64,000 nt of DNA from Pseudoalteromonas sp. 0303 (GTDB lineage Bacteria > Pseudomonadota > Gammaproteobacteria > Enterobacterales > Alteromonadaceae): NCBI RefSeq assembly GCF_013349995.1, contig NZ_JABVXF010000018.1:1-64000 (forward strand), read 5' to 3'. The translations under genes and the position numbers were made by a program. Within the stretch, counting starts at the first letter, position 1, and each line of letters starts with the position of its first letter. The notes under the pieces were generated by a model, which saw nothing but the letters and a program-made list of their open reading frames with translations, made no database searches and was not told the DNA's origin. Positions 43,466 to 51,609 of this stretch are shown piece by piece.

Positions 43466-43909
43466 ATGACACCGAATAATCAACCGGTTAATCAAGCTGT
43501 CTCAATCGATACTCTGTTAGCTCTACGCTTAAACTTGAAAGGCAAAGTACCCGCCCCGACCGTTAAGCCAAAGCCAACTAAAAAACCTATCGATATATCA
43601 CTTGAGAAGTACCAGGAAGCCGTAGATTTTTATACAGATCATCCCAACCAAGAAATGTATAAAAGTTACCTGGCTAGTTTATCCATTTGCAAAACGTTGA
43701 AAGAGGCCTTTGAGCTTTCTGACACAATTGCAAAGGAAACAACCAATGTCAGAAAAAAACGTCTGAAGGGTATGGAACGAGAAGAGTCCGTGAGCTCATT
43801 GCTAATGCAGCGAGTAACGGCACTTGAATCCATCCAACACGCCAAATCAAAACTGGCTGAACTCAAGCAGGAACGAGTAGAACTGAAGAAAAATAAAAAG
43901 CCCCATTAA
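43466..43909 (+). CDS. Basic helical hypothetical protein
   Basis: A 147-residue protein, Lys/Pro-rich at 28-45 (VPAPTVKPKPTKKP) and then helical, with a charged coiled-coil-like end (HAKSKLAELKQERVELKK). No family recognised; the basic nature suggests nucleic-acid binding. It has its own leader and terminator. Confidence 0.6.
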   Translation: MTPNNQPVNQAVSIDTLLALRLNLKGKVPAPTVKPKPTKKPIDISLEKYQEAVDFYTDHPNQEMYKSYLASLSICKTLKEAFELSDTIAKETTNVRKKRLKGMEREESVSSLLMQRVTALESIQHAKSKLAELKQERVELKKNKKPH

Positions 43910-43922
43910 TGGGGCTTTTTTT
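43896..43922 (+). terminator. Terminator overlapping the 43466 gene end
   Basis: AAAGCCCCATTAATGGGGCTTT hairpin with seven T residues; the gene's stop codon is in the loop region. Confidence 0.75.
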
Positions 43923-43927
43923 GGCTA

Positions 43928-44179
43928 TCAATCTTTATCTGAACGCATAAGCAAAATCGCTTTAATGATCAGAATGAACAGCGCTACCACTATGCAGACT
44001 ATTCCGATACCCAGTATAAACACAGCTTTTACAATATTAGTGTCAGTTGTAGGTCCGAAAAGTAACGCACCTAAACCCAAAAATATCGCACCAACCGCGA
44101 TGTCAATTAGTAAGCCGTGGGCAAACACTATCAACATCTTTTTGACGAGCCGAGGCCCATCACGTTGCTTCGCTTTCAA
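43928..44179 (-). CDS. Small two-helix membrane protein
   Basis: An 83-residue protein. The only start near the leader's AAGGAGG site is TTG 44179 (5-base spacing). Two membrane helices (about 14-38 and 48-75) follow a basic start. Function unknown. Confidence 0.5.
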   Translation of the reverse strand: MKAKQRDGPRLVKKMLIVFAHGLLIDIAVGAIFLGLGALLFGPTTDTNIVKAVFILGIGIVCIVVALFILIIKAILLMRSDKD

Positions 44180-44225
44180 AGCGACCTCCTTACGTTTAAC
44201 GGGCAGCTCGAAAGCGCCCTTTTTT
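44180..44225 (-). promoter_or_regulatory. Shared leader, copy 6 (variant)
   Basis: GGGCGCTTTCGAGCTGCCC hairpin with an extra outer pair; ribosome site AAGGAGG. The GGCC hairpin is missing because the next gene ends here. Confidence 0.7.
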
Positions 44226-44232
44226 TTCAAAA

Positions 44233-45384
44233 TTACGTAGGTCCACAACTATCACCAAATGCACCAGCTGGTAACACCCAGTTGTCTACAATGATATTAT
44301 GGGCAAACGTACCTCTATTCATAGCTATTTCTAGCCATTTTTTATCTACCTGATAAGGCGTACCCTTAGCAGCAACTTCCGCTAACGGAATTTGAACAAC
44401 CTCTTTATCACTATTGCGTGAAAAGTGGATTGTCTTGCCGTATTTAGCTTCGACCGCTTCAATATTCTCAAACCGATTCGGCATGAACGTTTGAATGGTT
44501 GCTAACTGGTTTGCACTGGCAAAAATGCAAATAAGGCATGAGCATCGACCGAACCCCAAAATATATGCAGGATGAGGCAAAATGCGGTATTTCTTCATAA
44601 GATCCCACACTCGCTCTTCTTCCCAATCTTGTATGATTCGATAGTGATCCACGAAACGCTTTTTATTGCGTTTAATATCGAAAATCACTTTACCATCGCA
44701 CCCTATTCGTTTTTGGCCCTGTGCGTCCTTCTGAGCAACTTTCGTCGCTGAGCTGGCATGTGGTTCAAAACTAGCGTAACGAGCCCTGCTAGGCGATTCT
44801 TCAGCACGCTCACCCGTTAAAACTAGGGTGCGTTTTCCTTCAAATCGCTTTTGATGGCTAATTACCTTTTTCCCCACGTCCACCTTGAGATATGCTGAAC
44901 ACCAACGTACTCTAAGGTCTGCACTCAGGGCTGGGAACTGTTTACGGGTTCCTAATTTATCGGAATCACCGCCGACCTTTTTGGTTTCACCTTCCGGAGT
45001 TTCAAAAAGAACAGCTGCTGTAGGTGCATTATCCCTTTCCATTTCCCGAAGAAAACCACCTTCCTTCCATGAAAAATACAACTTAACGCCCAAAGCTTTG
45101 CACAGCGCTTTGCAATATTCCTCAGTGCAAGGCCAGTCCATAAACTCAGGCCCTTCCCCATCAATTAAGTGATGGTGACATTCTATTTTTTCCCTGGGTA
45201 TGCCTTGCTCAATGAGCTCAAGCAAACAAGCGACACTATCTTTACCACCGCTTAAAAATACCACGAAGGTGTCATAAGAATGTAAGTCCACACCGTCAGG
45301 CTTCTCGATTAGATAATCAAGATCTAGACTATACGCATTTCCAGATACGAACCTTATAGGCTCTTCACAATGAAGTGCTTCCAT
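44233..45384 (-). CDS. PAPS-reductase/DndC-like PP-loop protein with Cys cluster
   Basis: A 383-residue PP-loop protein (ATG 45384 behind the leader). The adenylation loop is SGGKDS at 45-50; LTGERAEESPSRARY is the conserved second block of the PAPS-reductase group; RWCSAYLKVD and a GRCSCLICIF cluster give four cysteines that may bind an Fe-S cluster. The family activates sulphur or substrates with ATP. It is in the same leader-linked set as the DndB-, DndC- and TGT-like genes, which suggests nucleic-acid modification rather than sulphate assimilation. Confidence 0.65.
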   Translation of the reverse strand: MEALHCEEPIRFVSGNAYSLDLDYLIEKPDGVDLHSYDTFVVFLSGGKDSVACLLELIEQGIPREKIECHHHLIDGEGPEFMDWPCTEEYCKALCKALGVKLYFSWKEGGFLREMERDNAPTAAVLFETPEGETKKVGGDSDKLGTRKQFPALSADLRVRWCSAYLKVDVGKKVISHQKRFEGKRTLVLTGERAEESPSRARYASFEPHASSATKVAQKDAQGQKRIGCDGKVIFDIKRNKKRFVDHYRIIQDWEEERVWDLMKKYRILPHPAYILGFGRCSCLICIFASANQLATIQTFMPNRFENIEAVEAKYGKTIHFSRNSDKEVVQIPLAEVAAKGTPYQVDKKWLEIAMNRGTFAHNIIVDNWVLPAGAFGDSCGPT

Positions 45385-45432
45385 ATTTTTCCTCATTACG
45401 TGTTGAAGGCAGCTCGAAAGCGCCTGTTTTGT
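45385..45432 (-). promoter_or_regulatory. Shared leader, copy 7
   Basis: Standard GGCGCTTTCGAGCTGCC hairpin, CACGTAATGAGGAAAA ribosome site; GGCC hairpin replaced by TTAGCTTAC. Confidence 0.8.
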
Positions 45433-45481
45433 TTGTAAGCTAATAAGCTAGTTACATTTAAGATACTACCGTATTTCACGC

Positions 45482-45510
45482 AAAAAAAAAGCGCCCCGAA
45501 GGACGCCTTT
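45482..45510 (-). terminator. Terminator after the DndB-like gene
   Basis: Minus strand GGCGTCC-TTCG-GGGCGC hairpin with nine T residues. Confidence 0.8.
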
Positions 45511-45514
45511 ATTT

Positions 45515-47113
45515 TTACGCTGCTAAACCGTGTCGGCTTACCGCTTCTTCCATGCTCTTGGATAACTCAAGTTCGGCTACTTGTCGCAAGTAGGCTGCCG
45601 TCACCTTGACGCTATCGACCGTCTTAACCATTCGCCCAGCTACAACACAACGGTTATTCCAGTGTGATGCATCTTTGGCTGTAGGAACGCTCGCAATTTT
45701 GTCAATTGCCTCCTTAACAGTTTCTTCATCGCTTTCGCACATACCCGATAAGGCAAGCGCTACTGACTCCAAAAATACTGCGTGACCGGCCACATTATAA
45801 TTTCTCAATTCTTCAGAACTGATCTCATTATTAATGACCTTTTGCCACAGTCGGATTTTTCCGGTCAATTCAGTTAATACCAAGTCGAAAAACTGATTCA
45901 TTGAATCCAACTTTTCATCATCGATGTTAATGAATGACTTTTCTTTGACATTAAGAAGTTTTTCAACAAACTTCTTCCAATGCACCAGTGACCAAACCTT
46001 TTCAGATTTACCACCAATTGTTGTTTGCTCCTTATCAACCAATTCGTTAATTGCTGGATGGCGCTCTAAAGCGTCCAGAACGAATTTATTGAAAGGGTTA
46101 CGCAAATCATACAGTGCATTTATCGCAGCGCTTGGCTTTGACAGGTTTGCATTCAAATCAGCGAAAATTTGCTTTGACCGCTCAAGTCCTTCATCATAAT
46201 AAAACGTCACAGGCACGGTTTCGTCCCCTAGCGTTTTATCATATTTAATAAAGAATTCAGCGGCTTGACGGCGATGCTGACCATCATTTATAAGGAGCTT
46301 TGCAGTCAAAGGTATACGAATAACACCTAAACGATCTGCAAGTCCATTTACATTTAACGGGTCAAATACCATCGCTTCATTTACGCTAACAGTCAAACAC
46401 GGAAGTACATAATCTTCACGATTATCGACTACGTATTGACCGATTTCATTGGCATGCTTAATGTTGACCTTTCTTTGAGCTCGAAGCTCTGCCGGAAGGC
46501 TTTCATCTGCAAACGTGAAAAACTTAACCAGATACTTAAATGGCACCTGGGCAATGTAAAATTCCTTTTTCGCCTGAATGCCTTTTACAGCAGGGAACGA
46601 ATAGGTCATTTCACTCGCAGCGCTTTCAAAGCTTGAAACGATACTAGCTCGTTTAGCTTCTTCTTCTGCTTTTTGCTGAATACGCTTTTCATTTTCTTCA
46701 ATGAGTTTTTGCGCCGGTTCAGAGAACTTATCGCACCACTCATCAAATTCCATATCGCGATTGTACTCATCAAGTGGGACCAGGTACTTACACGCCTCTT
46801 CAGCGCTTTCACCTGTTTTCATTTTCTCAATGATGTCTGCACACTTTCGTACTTCGCGTTGGCGGTTACATTCGACATAAGCATTCCATACTAACTCTAC
46901 TGGCTTATCACCTACTTCTAACTTTTCATCAGTAGTAAGCTCAAAAGCCATTTGTGAAGAGCTTAACGCGCCCTTACTGGCTTTTTTTGCTTCACGATCA
47001 GCAGTGAAAGCGTCTTTATGACGGCCTTTTACTACACCAAAATCATGACCACACTTAGCCAGGTCAGCATTGAAATCAGTAACACATACACGATAGAACA
47101 TAGTAATACTCAT
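45515..47113 (-). CDS. DndB-like DGQHR-domain protein
   Basis: A 532-residue protein with the diagnostic DGQHR motif at 277-281 (LINDGQHRRQAAEF), preceded by ANEIGQYVVDNREDYVLPCLTV and followed by FADLNANLSKPSAAINALYD, as in DndB. DndB represses and modulates phosphorothioate modification genes; related DGQHR proteins occur with other DNA-modification systems. DndB proteins are near 360 residues, so the first 170 residues (partly coiled coil, 130-160) are an addition. There is no dndD or dndE in the window. It has the shared leader. Confidence 0.75.
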   Translation of the reverse strand: MSITMFYRVCVTDFNADLAKCGHDFGVVKGRHKDAFTADREAKKASKGALSSSQMAFELTTDEKLEVGDKPVELVWNAYVECNRQREVRKCADIIEKMKTGESAEEACKYLVPLDEYNRDMEFDEWCDKFSEPAQKLIEENEKRIQQKAEEEAKRASIVSSFESAASEMTYSFPAVKGIQAKKEFYIAQVPFKYLVKFFTFADESLPAELRAQRKVNIKHANEIGQYVVDNREDYVLPCLTVSVNEAMVFDPLNVNGLADRLGVIRIPLTAKLLINDGQHRRQAAEFFIKYDKTLGDETVPVTFYYDEGLERSKQIFADLNANLSKPSAAINALYDLRNPFNKFVLDALERHPAINELVDKEQTTIGGKSEKVWSLVHWKKFVEKLLNVKEKSFINIDDEKLDSMNQFFDLVLTELTGKIRLWQKVINNEISSEELRNYNVAGHAVFLESVALALSGMCESDEETVKEAIDKIASVPTAKDASHWNNRCVVAGRMVKTVDSVKVTAAYLRQVAELELSKSMEEAVSRHGLAA

Positions 47114-47172
47114 AATATTTCCTCTTTACGTATTGAAGGCAGCTCGAAAGCGCCTGTTTTATTTGTGGCCGA
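47114..47172 (-). promoter_or_regulatory. Shared leader, copy 8
   Basis: Both hairpins are standard: GGCCATCGGCC and GGCGCTTTCGAGCTGCC; ribosome site ACGTAAAGAGGAAAT. Confidence 0.85.
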
Positions 47173-47211
47173 TGGCCGATTAACCATTTCACTATATCAA
47201 ATTTTGGACAT

Positions 47212-47238
47212 AAAAAAAGCTTCCTAATGGAAGCTTAT
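47212..47238 (-). terminator. Terminator after the 47253 gene
   Basis: AAGCTTCCATTAGGAAGCTT hairpin with seven T residues on the minus strand. Confidence 0.75.
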
Positions 47239-47252
47239 TTTCTATGCCAAAT

Positions 47253-47507
47253 CTACACTTCAGACGAACCAACCCAGCAATCGTCCTTTTTATCCCCCAA
47301 ATATGCATCCCAGCCAAATTGCAGGGTTAGATAATCGGTCATTAAGGATTCGCTGACGAGTTCCAGTGCGTCATAGGTCCACCCTTCATAGGGTGAATTC
47401 TGTCTTACCACTAAGTTACCGTCCAAATCATAGAGGTACAAATCTTTATATCTGTTTCCTTCTAGTAGACAAGGTTCACGTTCATTAATTGGTCGTGCAA
47501 CAATCAT
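47253..47507 (-). CDS. Small hypothetical protein (leader-element gene)
   Basis: An 84-residue acidic protein (MIVARPINEREP...) with a short beta-like repeat (DLYLYDLDGNLVVRQ) and a Trp-rich end. Its own leader and terminator. Function unknown. Confidence 0.55.
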   Translation of the reverse strand: MIVARPINEREPCLLEGNRYKDLYLYDLDGNLVVRQNSPYEGWTYDALELVSESLMTDYLTLQFGWDAYLGDKKDDCWVGSSEV

Positions 47508-47575
47508 ATTTTCCTCTTTACGTGTTGAAGGCAGCTCGAAAGCGCCTAGTTTATTTGTGGCCGATGGCCGATTCA
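47508..47575 (-). promoter_or_regulatory. Shared leader, copy 9
   Basis: Both hairpins standard; extended -10 TGGTATATT lies near 47585 on the minus strand. Confidence 0.85.
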
Positions 47576-47605
47576 GAATCTTTAATATACCAGCGCTATT
47601 CGCAT

Positions 47606-47633
47606 AAAAAAAGCGCCCTCAAGAGGCGCTTTC
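47606..47633 (-). terminator. Terminator overlapping the 47619 gene end
   Basis: AAAGCGCCTCTTGAGGGCGCTTT hairpin and T run; the TGA stop of the upstream gene is in the loop. Confidence 0.75.
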
Positions 47634-48137
47634 TGTTATATACACGTCACTACCTTGCAATAGTGCCTGAGTACAACCATCAGTAAATGGTGAATCATCA
47701 TCACGACGAAAGAATGAACCCATTTTGTACGGATTATATGTAATCGCACATTCAGTTCCATCTAACGTCTGCACCATTTCCGATGCATCTACGATGATGC
47801 CTTGGCAAAAAGCGTGGACATTCTTGCGCTTTTCCCTCAAGACACGTTGCCTTGACTTCTCAGATACTACCAGTTGGCAATTTTCGAGTAATACCGAACG
47901 AGCATAGCCAATCACTTTACCTTTATCTTCACCTTCCATAGCCAGAATTGAATAGAACTCCGGTTTGTTTAGATTTCGATAAACCCTAACTCTCATTAGG
48001 CGGCGGCAAATACGATCTGCTTTACCCACTTTTGATTCAAACTGACCGTCATTAAACAGTGAATTGCGTAAACATTTTGGCTCGATGCTCGATGCTGCAA
48101 AATCACCTAACGGCAAATCCATAGTTGCTTGAAACAT
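47619..48137 (-). CDS. Hypothetical protein, second gene of a leader unit
   Basis: A 172-residue protein. It has no leader; ATG 48137 is 5 bases after GGAG and 19 bp after the upstream gene, so both share one transcript. A central segment (SEKSRQRVLREKRKNVHAF) is strongly basic. No family recognised. Confidence 0.5.
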   Translation of the reverse strand: MFQATMDLPLGDFAASSIEPKCLRNSLFNDGQFESKVGKADRICRRLMRVRVYRNLNKPEFYSILAMEGEDKGKVIGYARSVLLENCQLVVSEKSRQRVLREKRKNVHAFCQGIIVDASEMVQTLDGTECAITYNPYKMGSFFRRDDDSPFTDGCTQALLQGSDVYITESAS

Positions 48138-48156
48138 GATGCGCTCCTATACCACA

Positions 48157-48591
48157 TTAGGCAGCAGCGCTGCGGTCTTCCCATTTAACACCATGCCCCT
48201 GTGCTACCAAGTTATTCAACCAACTGTGCAAAAACGAGTTTTGCGACTTTTTGGCTTTTACATTAACTTTGCCAGGAAGGGGGTATACTACCTCGTACAT
48301 TGGAGGAAGACTCATTTCAAATGAGTAGGCTTCAACCATTTTGGTATCAGGGTAATAAAGGATTTCCATAATTGGGTCTGAGCATAAATCACCACATTGA
48401 ACAAAGTAGTGTGCAATTGAAAAGCCAATACACTTTTGGTCGTTAAAACCATCAGTAAGCTCATTGCGCTCAACCACTAAGTCCATCACACCAGAAGAGA
48501 TACTTTTGCGGTAAGAAGGGACCGTATTATCTTCCAGAATAATTCCAAGCTTTACCATTAGATCGTAGTTTTTCTCAAATACAGTTTTCAT
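48157..48591 (-). CDS. DUF6908-like hypothetical protein
   Basis: A 144-residue protein starting MKTVFEKNYDLMVKLGII at ATG 48591 behind the leader. The block QCGDLCSDPIMEILYYPDTKMVEAYSF resembles small plasmid/phage proteins of the DUF6908 kind as I remember them. Function unknown. Confidence 0.45.
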   Translation of the reverse strand: MKTVFEKNYDLMVKLGIILEDNTVPSYRKSISSGVMDLVVERNELTDGFNDQKCIGFSIAHYFVQCGDLCSDPIMEILYYPDTKMVEAYSFEMSLPPMYEVVYPLPGKVNVKAKKSQNSFLHSWLNNLVAQGHGVKWEDRSAAA

Positions 48592-48650
48592 AACTTTCCT
48601 CTTTACGTATTGAAGGCAGCTCGAAAGCGCCTGTTTTGTTTGTGGCCTAA
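48592..48650 (-). promoter_or_regulatory. Shared leader, copy 10
   Basis: Standard second hairpin; first hairpin is GGCTTTAGGCC, a change that keeps pairing. Confidence 0.8.
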
Positions 48651-48707
48651 AGCCAATAATCACATTCAGTATATAGACCATCGACTAATAAATCATCTCT
48701 GAACAAT

Positions 48708-48732
48708 AAAAAAGGCCGCTTAGCGGCCCTTA
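48708..48732 (-). terminator. Terminator after the 48734 gene
   Basis: AAGGGCCGCTAAGCGGCC hairpin with T run on the minus strand. Confidence 0.75.
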
Positions 48733-48733
48733 T

Positions 48734-49267
48734 TTATTTGAGAAGGTTGAAACCAAAGTCAGCTAGGCGTTCAGTGAACTCGACATAAATGTCACTCTCA
48801 CCGTCCCAGTCTTGTTTAACCTTGATATAGTCGGTGAACTTACCTTCAGCTTCTTCTTGAGTCGAAGCCATTACAAACTTCAATTCTTCTTCGCAATCAC
48901 AAACCCTACCAACGACAACAAACACATGCTGTTGCAACTCATCATCACTTGCATCAACAAGCAATGGTGCTATAACCCTTTCCCATACAGGATAGACTTG
49001 TTCGCTTGTGATTCGCTCGTTATTGCCCTCAGCGAAACAAATTGTGTCATAGCCCCCATCGTAATTATCCTGTAACCAATCGCCAAGAGCGATTAAAAGC
49101 TTACGATTAGATGCTGGCATTACCTTTTTCATTTGCGCCCAGGTAACTACAAATCCAGATTCGCTAGGAATAATTTGGTTTTCAATGCCTTTAGCTGTTA
49201 AACATGATGACAGTTCATTAGCTTCATTTAGTGTTGTTTTGGTTTCAGTTTTAATTACTGCTTTCAT
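48734..49267 (-). CDS. Hypothetical acidic protein (leader-element gene)
   Basis: A 177-residue acidic protein with two apparent parts: about 1-110, and 111-177 with a DUF-like pattern (VFVVVGRVCDCEEELKFVMAS...EEAEGKFTDYIK). The second part resembles the mid part of the 53199 protein (TKLVWADTEELANDQAL). Unknown function. Confidence 0.5.
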   Translation of the reverse strand: MKAVIKTETKTTLNEANELSSCLTAKGIENQIIPSESGFVVTWAQMKKVMPASNRKLLIALGDWLQDNYDGGYDTICFAEGNNERITSEQVYPVWERVIAPLLVDASDDELQQHVFVVVGRVCDCEEELKFVMASTQEEAEGKFTDYIKVKQDWDGESDIYVEFTERLADFGFNLLK

Positions 49268-49345
49268 GGTATTTCCTCTTTACGTGTTGAAGGCAGCTCG
49301 AAAGCGCCTGTTTTGATTGTGGCCGATGGCCTGTTTAGATGCATC
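49268..49345 (-). promoter_or_regulatory. Shared leader, copy 11
   Basis: Both hairpins; -10 candidate TATATT near 49350 (minus strand). Confidence 0.85.
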
Positions 49346-49381
49346 AATATAACAAAGGTAGCCACTTAGTAAAAGCAGATC

Positions 49382-49752
49382 AAAAGTACGATACTATCCA
49401 CAACCAAAAGTACGACACTGTGCGCCTGTGCCAAATCCCAAACAGATCAAAAGTACGATACTATCCACAACCAAAAGTACGATACTATCCATAACCAAAA
49501 GTACGACACTGTGCGCCTGTGCCAAATCCCAAACAGATCAAAAGTACGATACTATCCACAACCAAAAGTACGATACTATCCACAACTAAAAGTACGACAC
49601 TGTGCGCCTGTGACAAATCCCAAACAGATCAAAAGTACGATACTATCCATAACCAAAAGTACGACACTGTGCGCCTGTGACAAATCCCAAACAGATCAAA
49701 AGTACGATACTATCCATAACCAAAAGTACGACACTGTGCGCCTGTGACAAAT
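49382..49752. repeat. Iteron-like array 1 (12 copies of AAAAGTACGAYACT)
   Basis: Copies begin at 49382, 49406, 49449, 49473, 49497, 49540, 49564, 49588, 49631, 49655, 49698 and 49722. Spacing is strictly 24 or 43 bp (one step within 1 bp). Seven copies have GATACTATCCA and five have GACACTGTGCGCC; each GACACT copy closes a group. All are direct repeats on one strand, each with an AGTA-N3-TACT-type dyad. No gene lies in 49268-49784. Confidence 0.85.
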
Positions 49753-49754
49753 CC

Positions 49755-49784
49755 AAAAAAAACCCCGACGATGCGGGGTTTTTG
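49755..49784 (-). terminator. Terminator after the DndC-like gene
   Basis: AAACCCCGCATCGTCGGGGTTT hairpin and T run on the minus strand. Confidence 0.8.
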
Positions 49785-51479
49785 TTACAGTATGAAGTCC
49801 ATTGCAGTTTGTGACGTATTAGCCGTCAACTCAACAACTCTATCCTTGATCTTCTTCGATACAGAAAGTCGAAGAATTGCTTCGTCCACAGGAATGCCGG
49901 TTGTTGTTCTGAGCGAAAATAAGGCTTGAGCTCGTTTCGCATCACGGTTCAACCGATCAATACTTCCTTTGGCTATCCGGACAACACCACTTTCAAGTAA
50001 GTGCTTCAGCATAACAGTAGGGCATTTGTTCTCTAAATAACCCCCTTCAACCAAATCGGGATAAAAAGAGTCTACAAACATCATCGCCTTACTATTTTCT
50101 GTTACAACCTCGAAAGCGCTGCTTTCATCGTATTTAACAACTTGGTGTTTGATACCATCACGGTAATAAACTCTCGCTAAATGCTTGTACTCACCGTACA
50201 AACCTTCATCGTCAAGCCCAATACTGTTGTCCTGATCCATATAATCTTCAAGCGGAAAATACATATACACAGGGCTAAATGCAGCCTCTATCTTTTCCGT
50301 GTGAGGAATGGGATAACGCATACCATCCTCCACAATTTCATGCCATATTTTCAACGCCATACCAGGTTCAGGTTCCCCACCTTCTCTTGACCAGTGGTAC
50401 TGAATAGCCAGTAATTCACGATAGTCAATTAAGTCAATGGGATGATAACCATGCTGGTCAAAAGCGTCTTGCTGAATAGTCAGCACATATCGCAAGAGAT
50501 CCATCCGATATTCCATAGAATACTGGTTGATTCCAACTTTAATAAAACCGTCTTTCATTTCCCTGCCCAGTAATGATCGCTTGTTAAAGTCAAACAAGGT
50601 ATTGATCATATAGGTGCGAAGGTCATTAAGGGGCTTCATGAAACCATATGTTTTAGGCGATACAGCTAATTGCGCCTCTAAACTACGGTCAGTTGGATTC
50701 ATTGCACACAGTACACAACCGAATCGTGCGCCACACTCCTTATTGTTTTGAATACCAGCAAACAGATCACAGGTCCCACCGTTACCGGCGCTGTAATGCC
50801 GCTTCATAGCGTCAAAACGGTCGGAATAACTATCAATTTCACATTCATCAACAACCTTGAAAAGCTGCCAAACATCGTTTAATGACCAATCCTTGATGAT
50901 GGCTTGCGTCCATCCAAGGCCTGTAGCCACAACCTTTGTAGCTGATTCATTTCTTTTCTTCAGGTTCATCGCCCTTACTGTTGATTCGCTATCTCTAGCG
51001 CCTGATATAGAAACAATCTTAGTGGTTTGATGTTTTTGTTGAAGTGATTTTAGAAAGCGCTCCATTGGCTTGATTTTCCAATCACTTGCACAATCTCTGC
51101 CAGATGCCGATGTTTGTGGCGTTCTAAGTAACTTGCCACGTCCCACATACTCAACCATAGGGTTGTTAGCCAGAGACGGTTTCAGCTCCTTGGTGATAAT
51201 TGGCAAGCCGGTATCAGATGCGAATGTATTCAGGTCTTCGTGTAGATCCATCATGTATTCATGAAGAACCATATTATCCAACGTTGTATTGGTCGTGACG
51301 ACATACAAAGGACCAACATTTGGGTTTATTGCGTGAGCTCTTTTTAAGCCCTCAACAACACAAATACTAGCTGCGCCGGAATCTTTACCACTCAGACCCA
51401 GAGATACTATCCAACCATCCAAGAAGAGCTTGGTAGCTCGCTCAACGGTTTCTTCATACATACTATGATTAATAGACAT
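49785..51479 (-). CDS. DndC-like PP-loop ATPase
   Basis: A 564-residue protein. The PP-loop is SGKDS at 30-34; GRDCASDWKIKP (C130) and SISGARDSESTVRA (158-170) are the next conserved blocks; CGARFGCVLC followed by DRSLEA matches the CGxRFGCxxC...DR block of DndC, and with C237 gives four cysteines (237, 249, 255, 258) for an Fe-S cluster. DndC activates substrate for phosphorothioation of DNA. The usual DndA, DndD and DndE are not seen here. The shared leader precedes it. Confidence 0.75.
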   Translation of the reverse strand: MSINHSMYEETVERATKLFLDGWIVSLGLSGKDSGAASICVVEGLKRAHAINPNVGPLYVVTTNTTLDNMVLHEYMMDLHEDLNTFASDTGLPIITKELKPSLANNPMVEYVGRGKLLRTPQTSASGRDCASDWKIKPMERFLKSLQQKHQTTKIVSISGARDSESTVRAMNLKKRNESATKVVATGLGWTQAIIKDWSLNDVWQLFKVVDECEIDSYSDRFDAMKRHYSAGNGGTCDLFAGIQNNKECGARFGCVLCAMNPTDRSLEAQLAVSPKTYGFMKPLNDLRTYMINTLFDFNKRSLLGREMKDGFIKVGINQYSMEYRMDLLRYVLTIQQDAFDQHGYHPIDLIDYRELLAIQYHWSREGGEPEPGMALKIWHEIVEDGMRYPIPHTEKIEAAFSPVYMYFPLEDYMDQDNSIGLDDEGLYGEYKHLARVYYRDGIKHQVVKYDESSAFEVVTENSKAMMFVDSFYPDLVEGGYLENKCPTVMLKHLLESGVVRIAKGSIDRLNRDAKRAQALFSLRTTTGIPVDEAILRLSVSKKIKDRVVELTANTSQTAMDFIL

Positions 51480-51570
51480 AGTGTTTCCTCTTTACGTGTT
51501 AAAGGCAGCTCGTAAGCGCCTGTTTTGTTTGTGGCCGATGGCCGGTTTAGAAACTCCAATATACCATGTA
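51480..51570 (-). promoter_or_regulatory. Shared leader, copy 12, with promoter
   Basis: Extended -10 TGGTATATT (AATATA at 51559-51564, plus strand), then GGCCATCGGCC and GGCGCTTACGAGCTGCC hairpins. The -10 overlaps an imperfect dyad ATACCTGGTACATGGTAT. Confidence 0.85.
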
Positions 51571-51578
51571 CCAGGTAT

Positions 51579-51603
51579 AAAAAAAGCTTCCCGAAGGAAG
51601 CTT
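51579..51603 (-). terminator. Terminator after the TGT-like gene
   Basis: AAGCTTCCTTCGGGAAGCTT hairpin with seven T residues; an identical copy is at 53746 and 57304. Confidence 0.8.
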
Positions 51604-51609
51604 GTTTAT

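Noticed and set aside
44233..45384. Assimilatory PAPS reductase
   Set aside because: No other cysteine biosynthesis genes; the Cys cluster and the leader-linked neighbours point to nucleic-acid modification.
49511..49747. A 78-codon plus-strand reading frame over the iterons
   Set aside because: Its sequence is only the repeat read in one frame; no ribosome site and no leader.
49382..49752. CRISPR array
   Set aside because: The repeats are only 14-22 bp, the intervals between them are themselves repeated rather than unique, and there are no cas genes.
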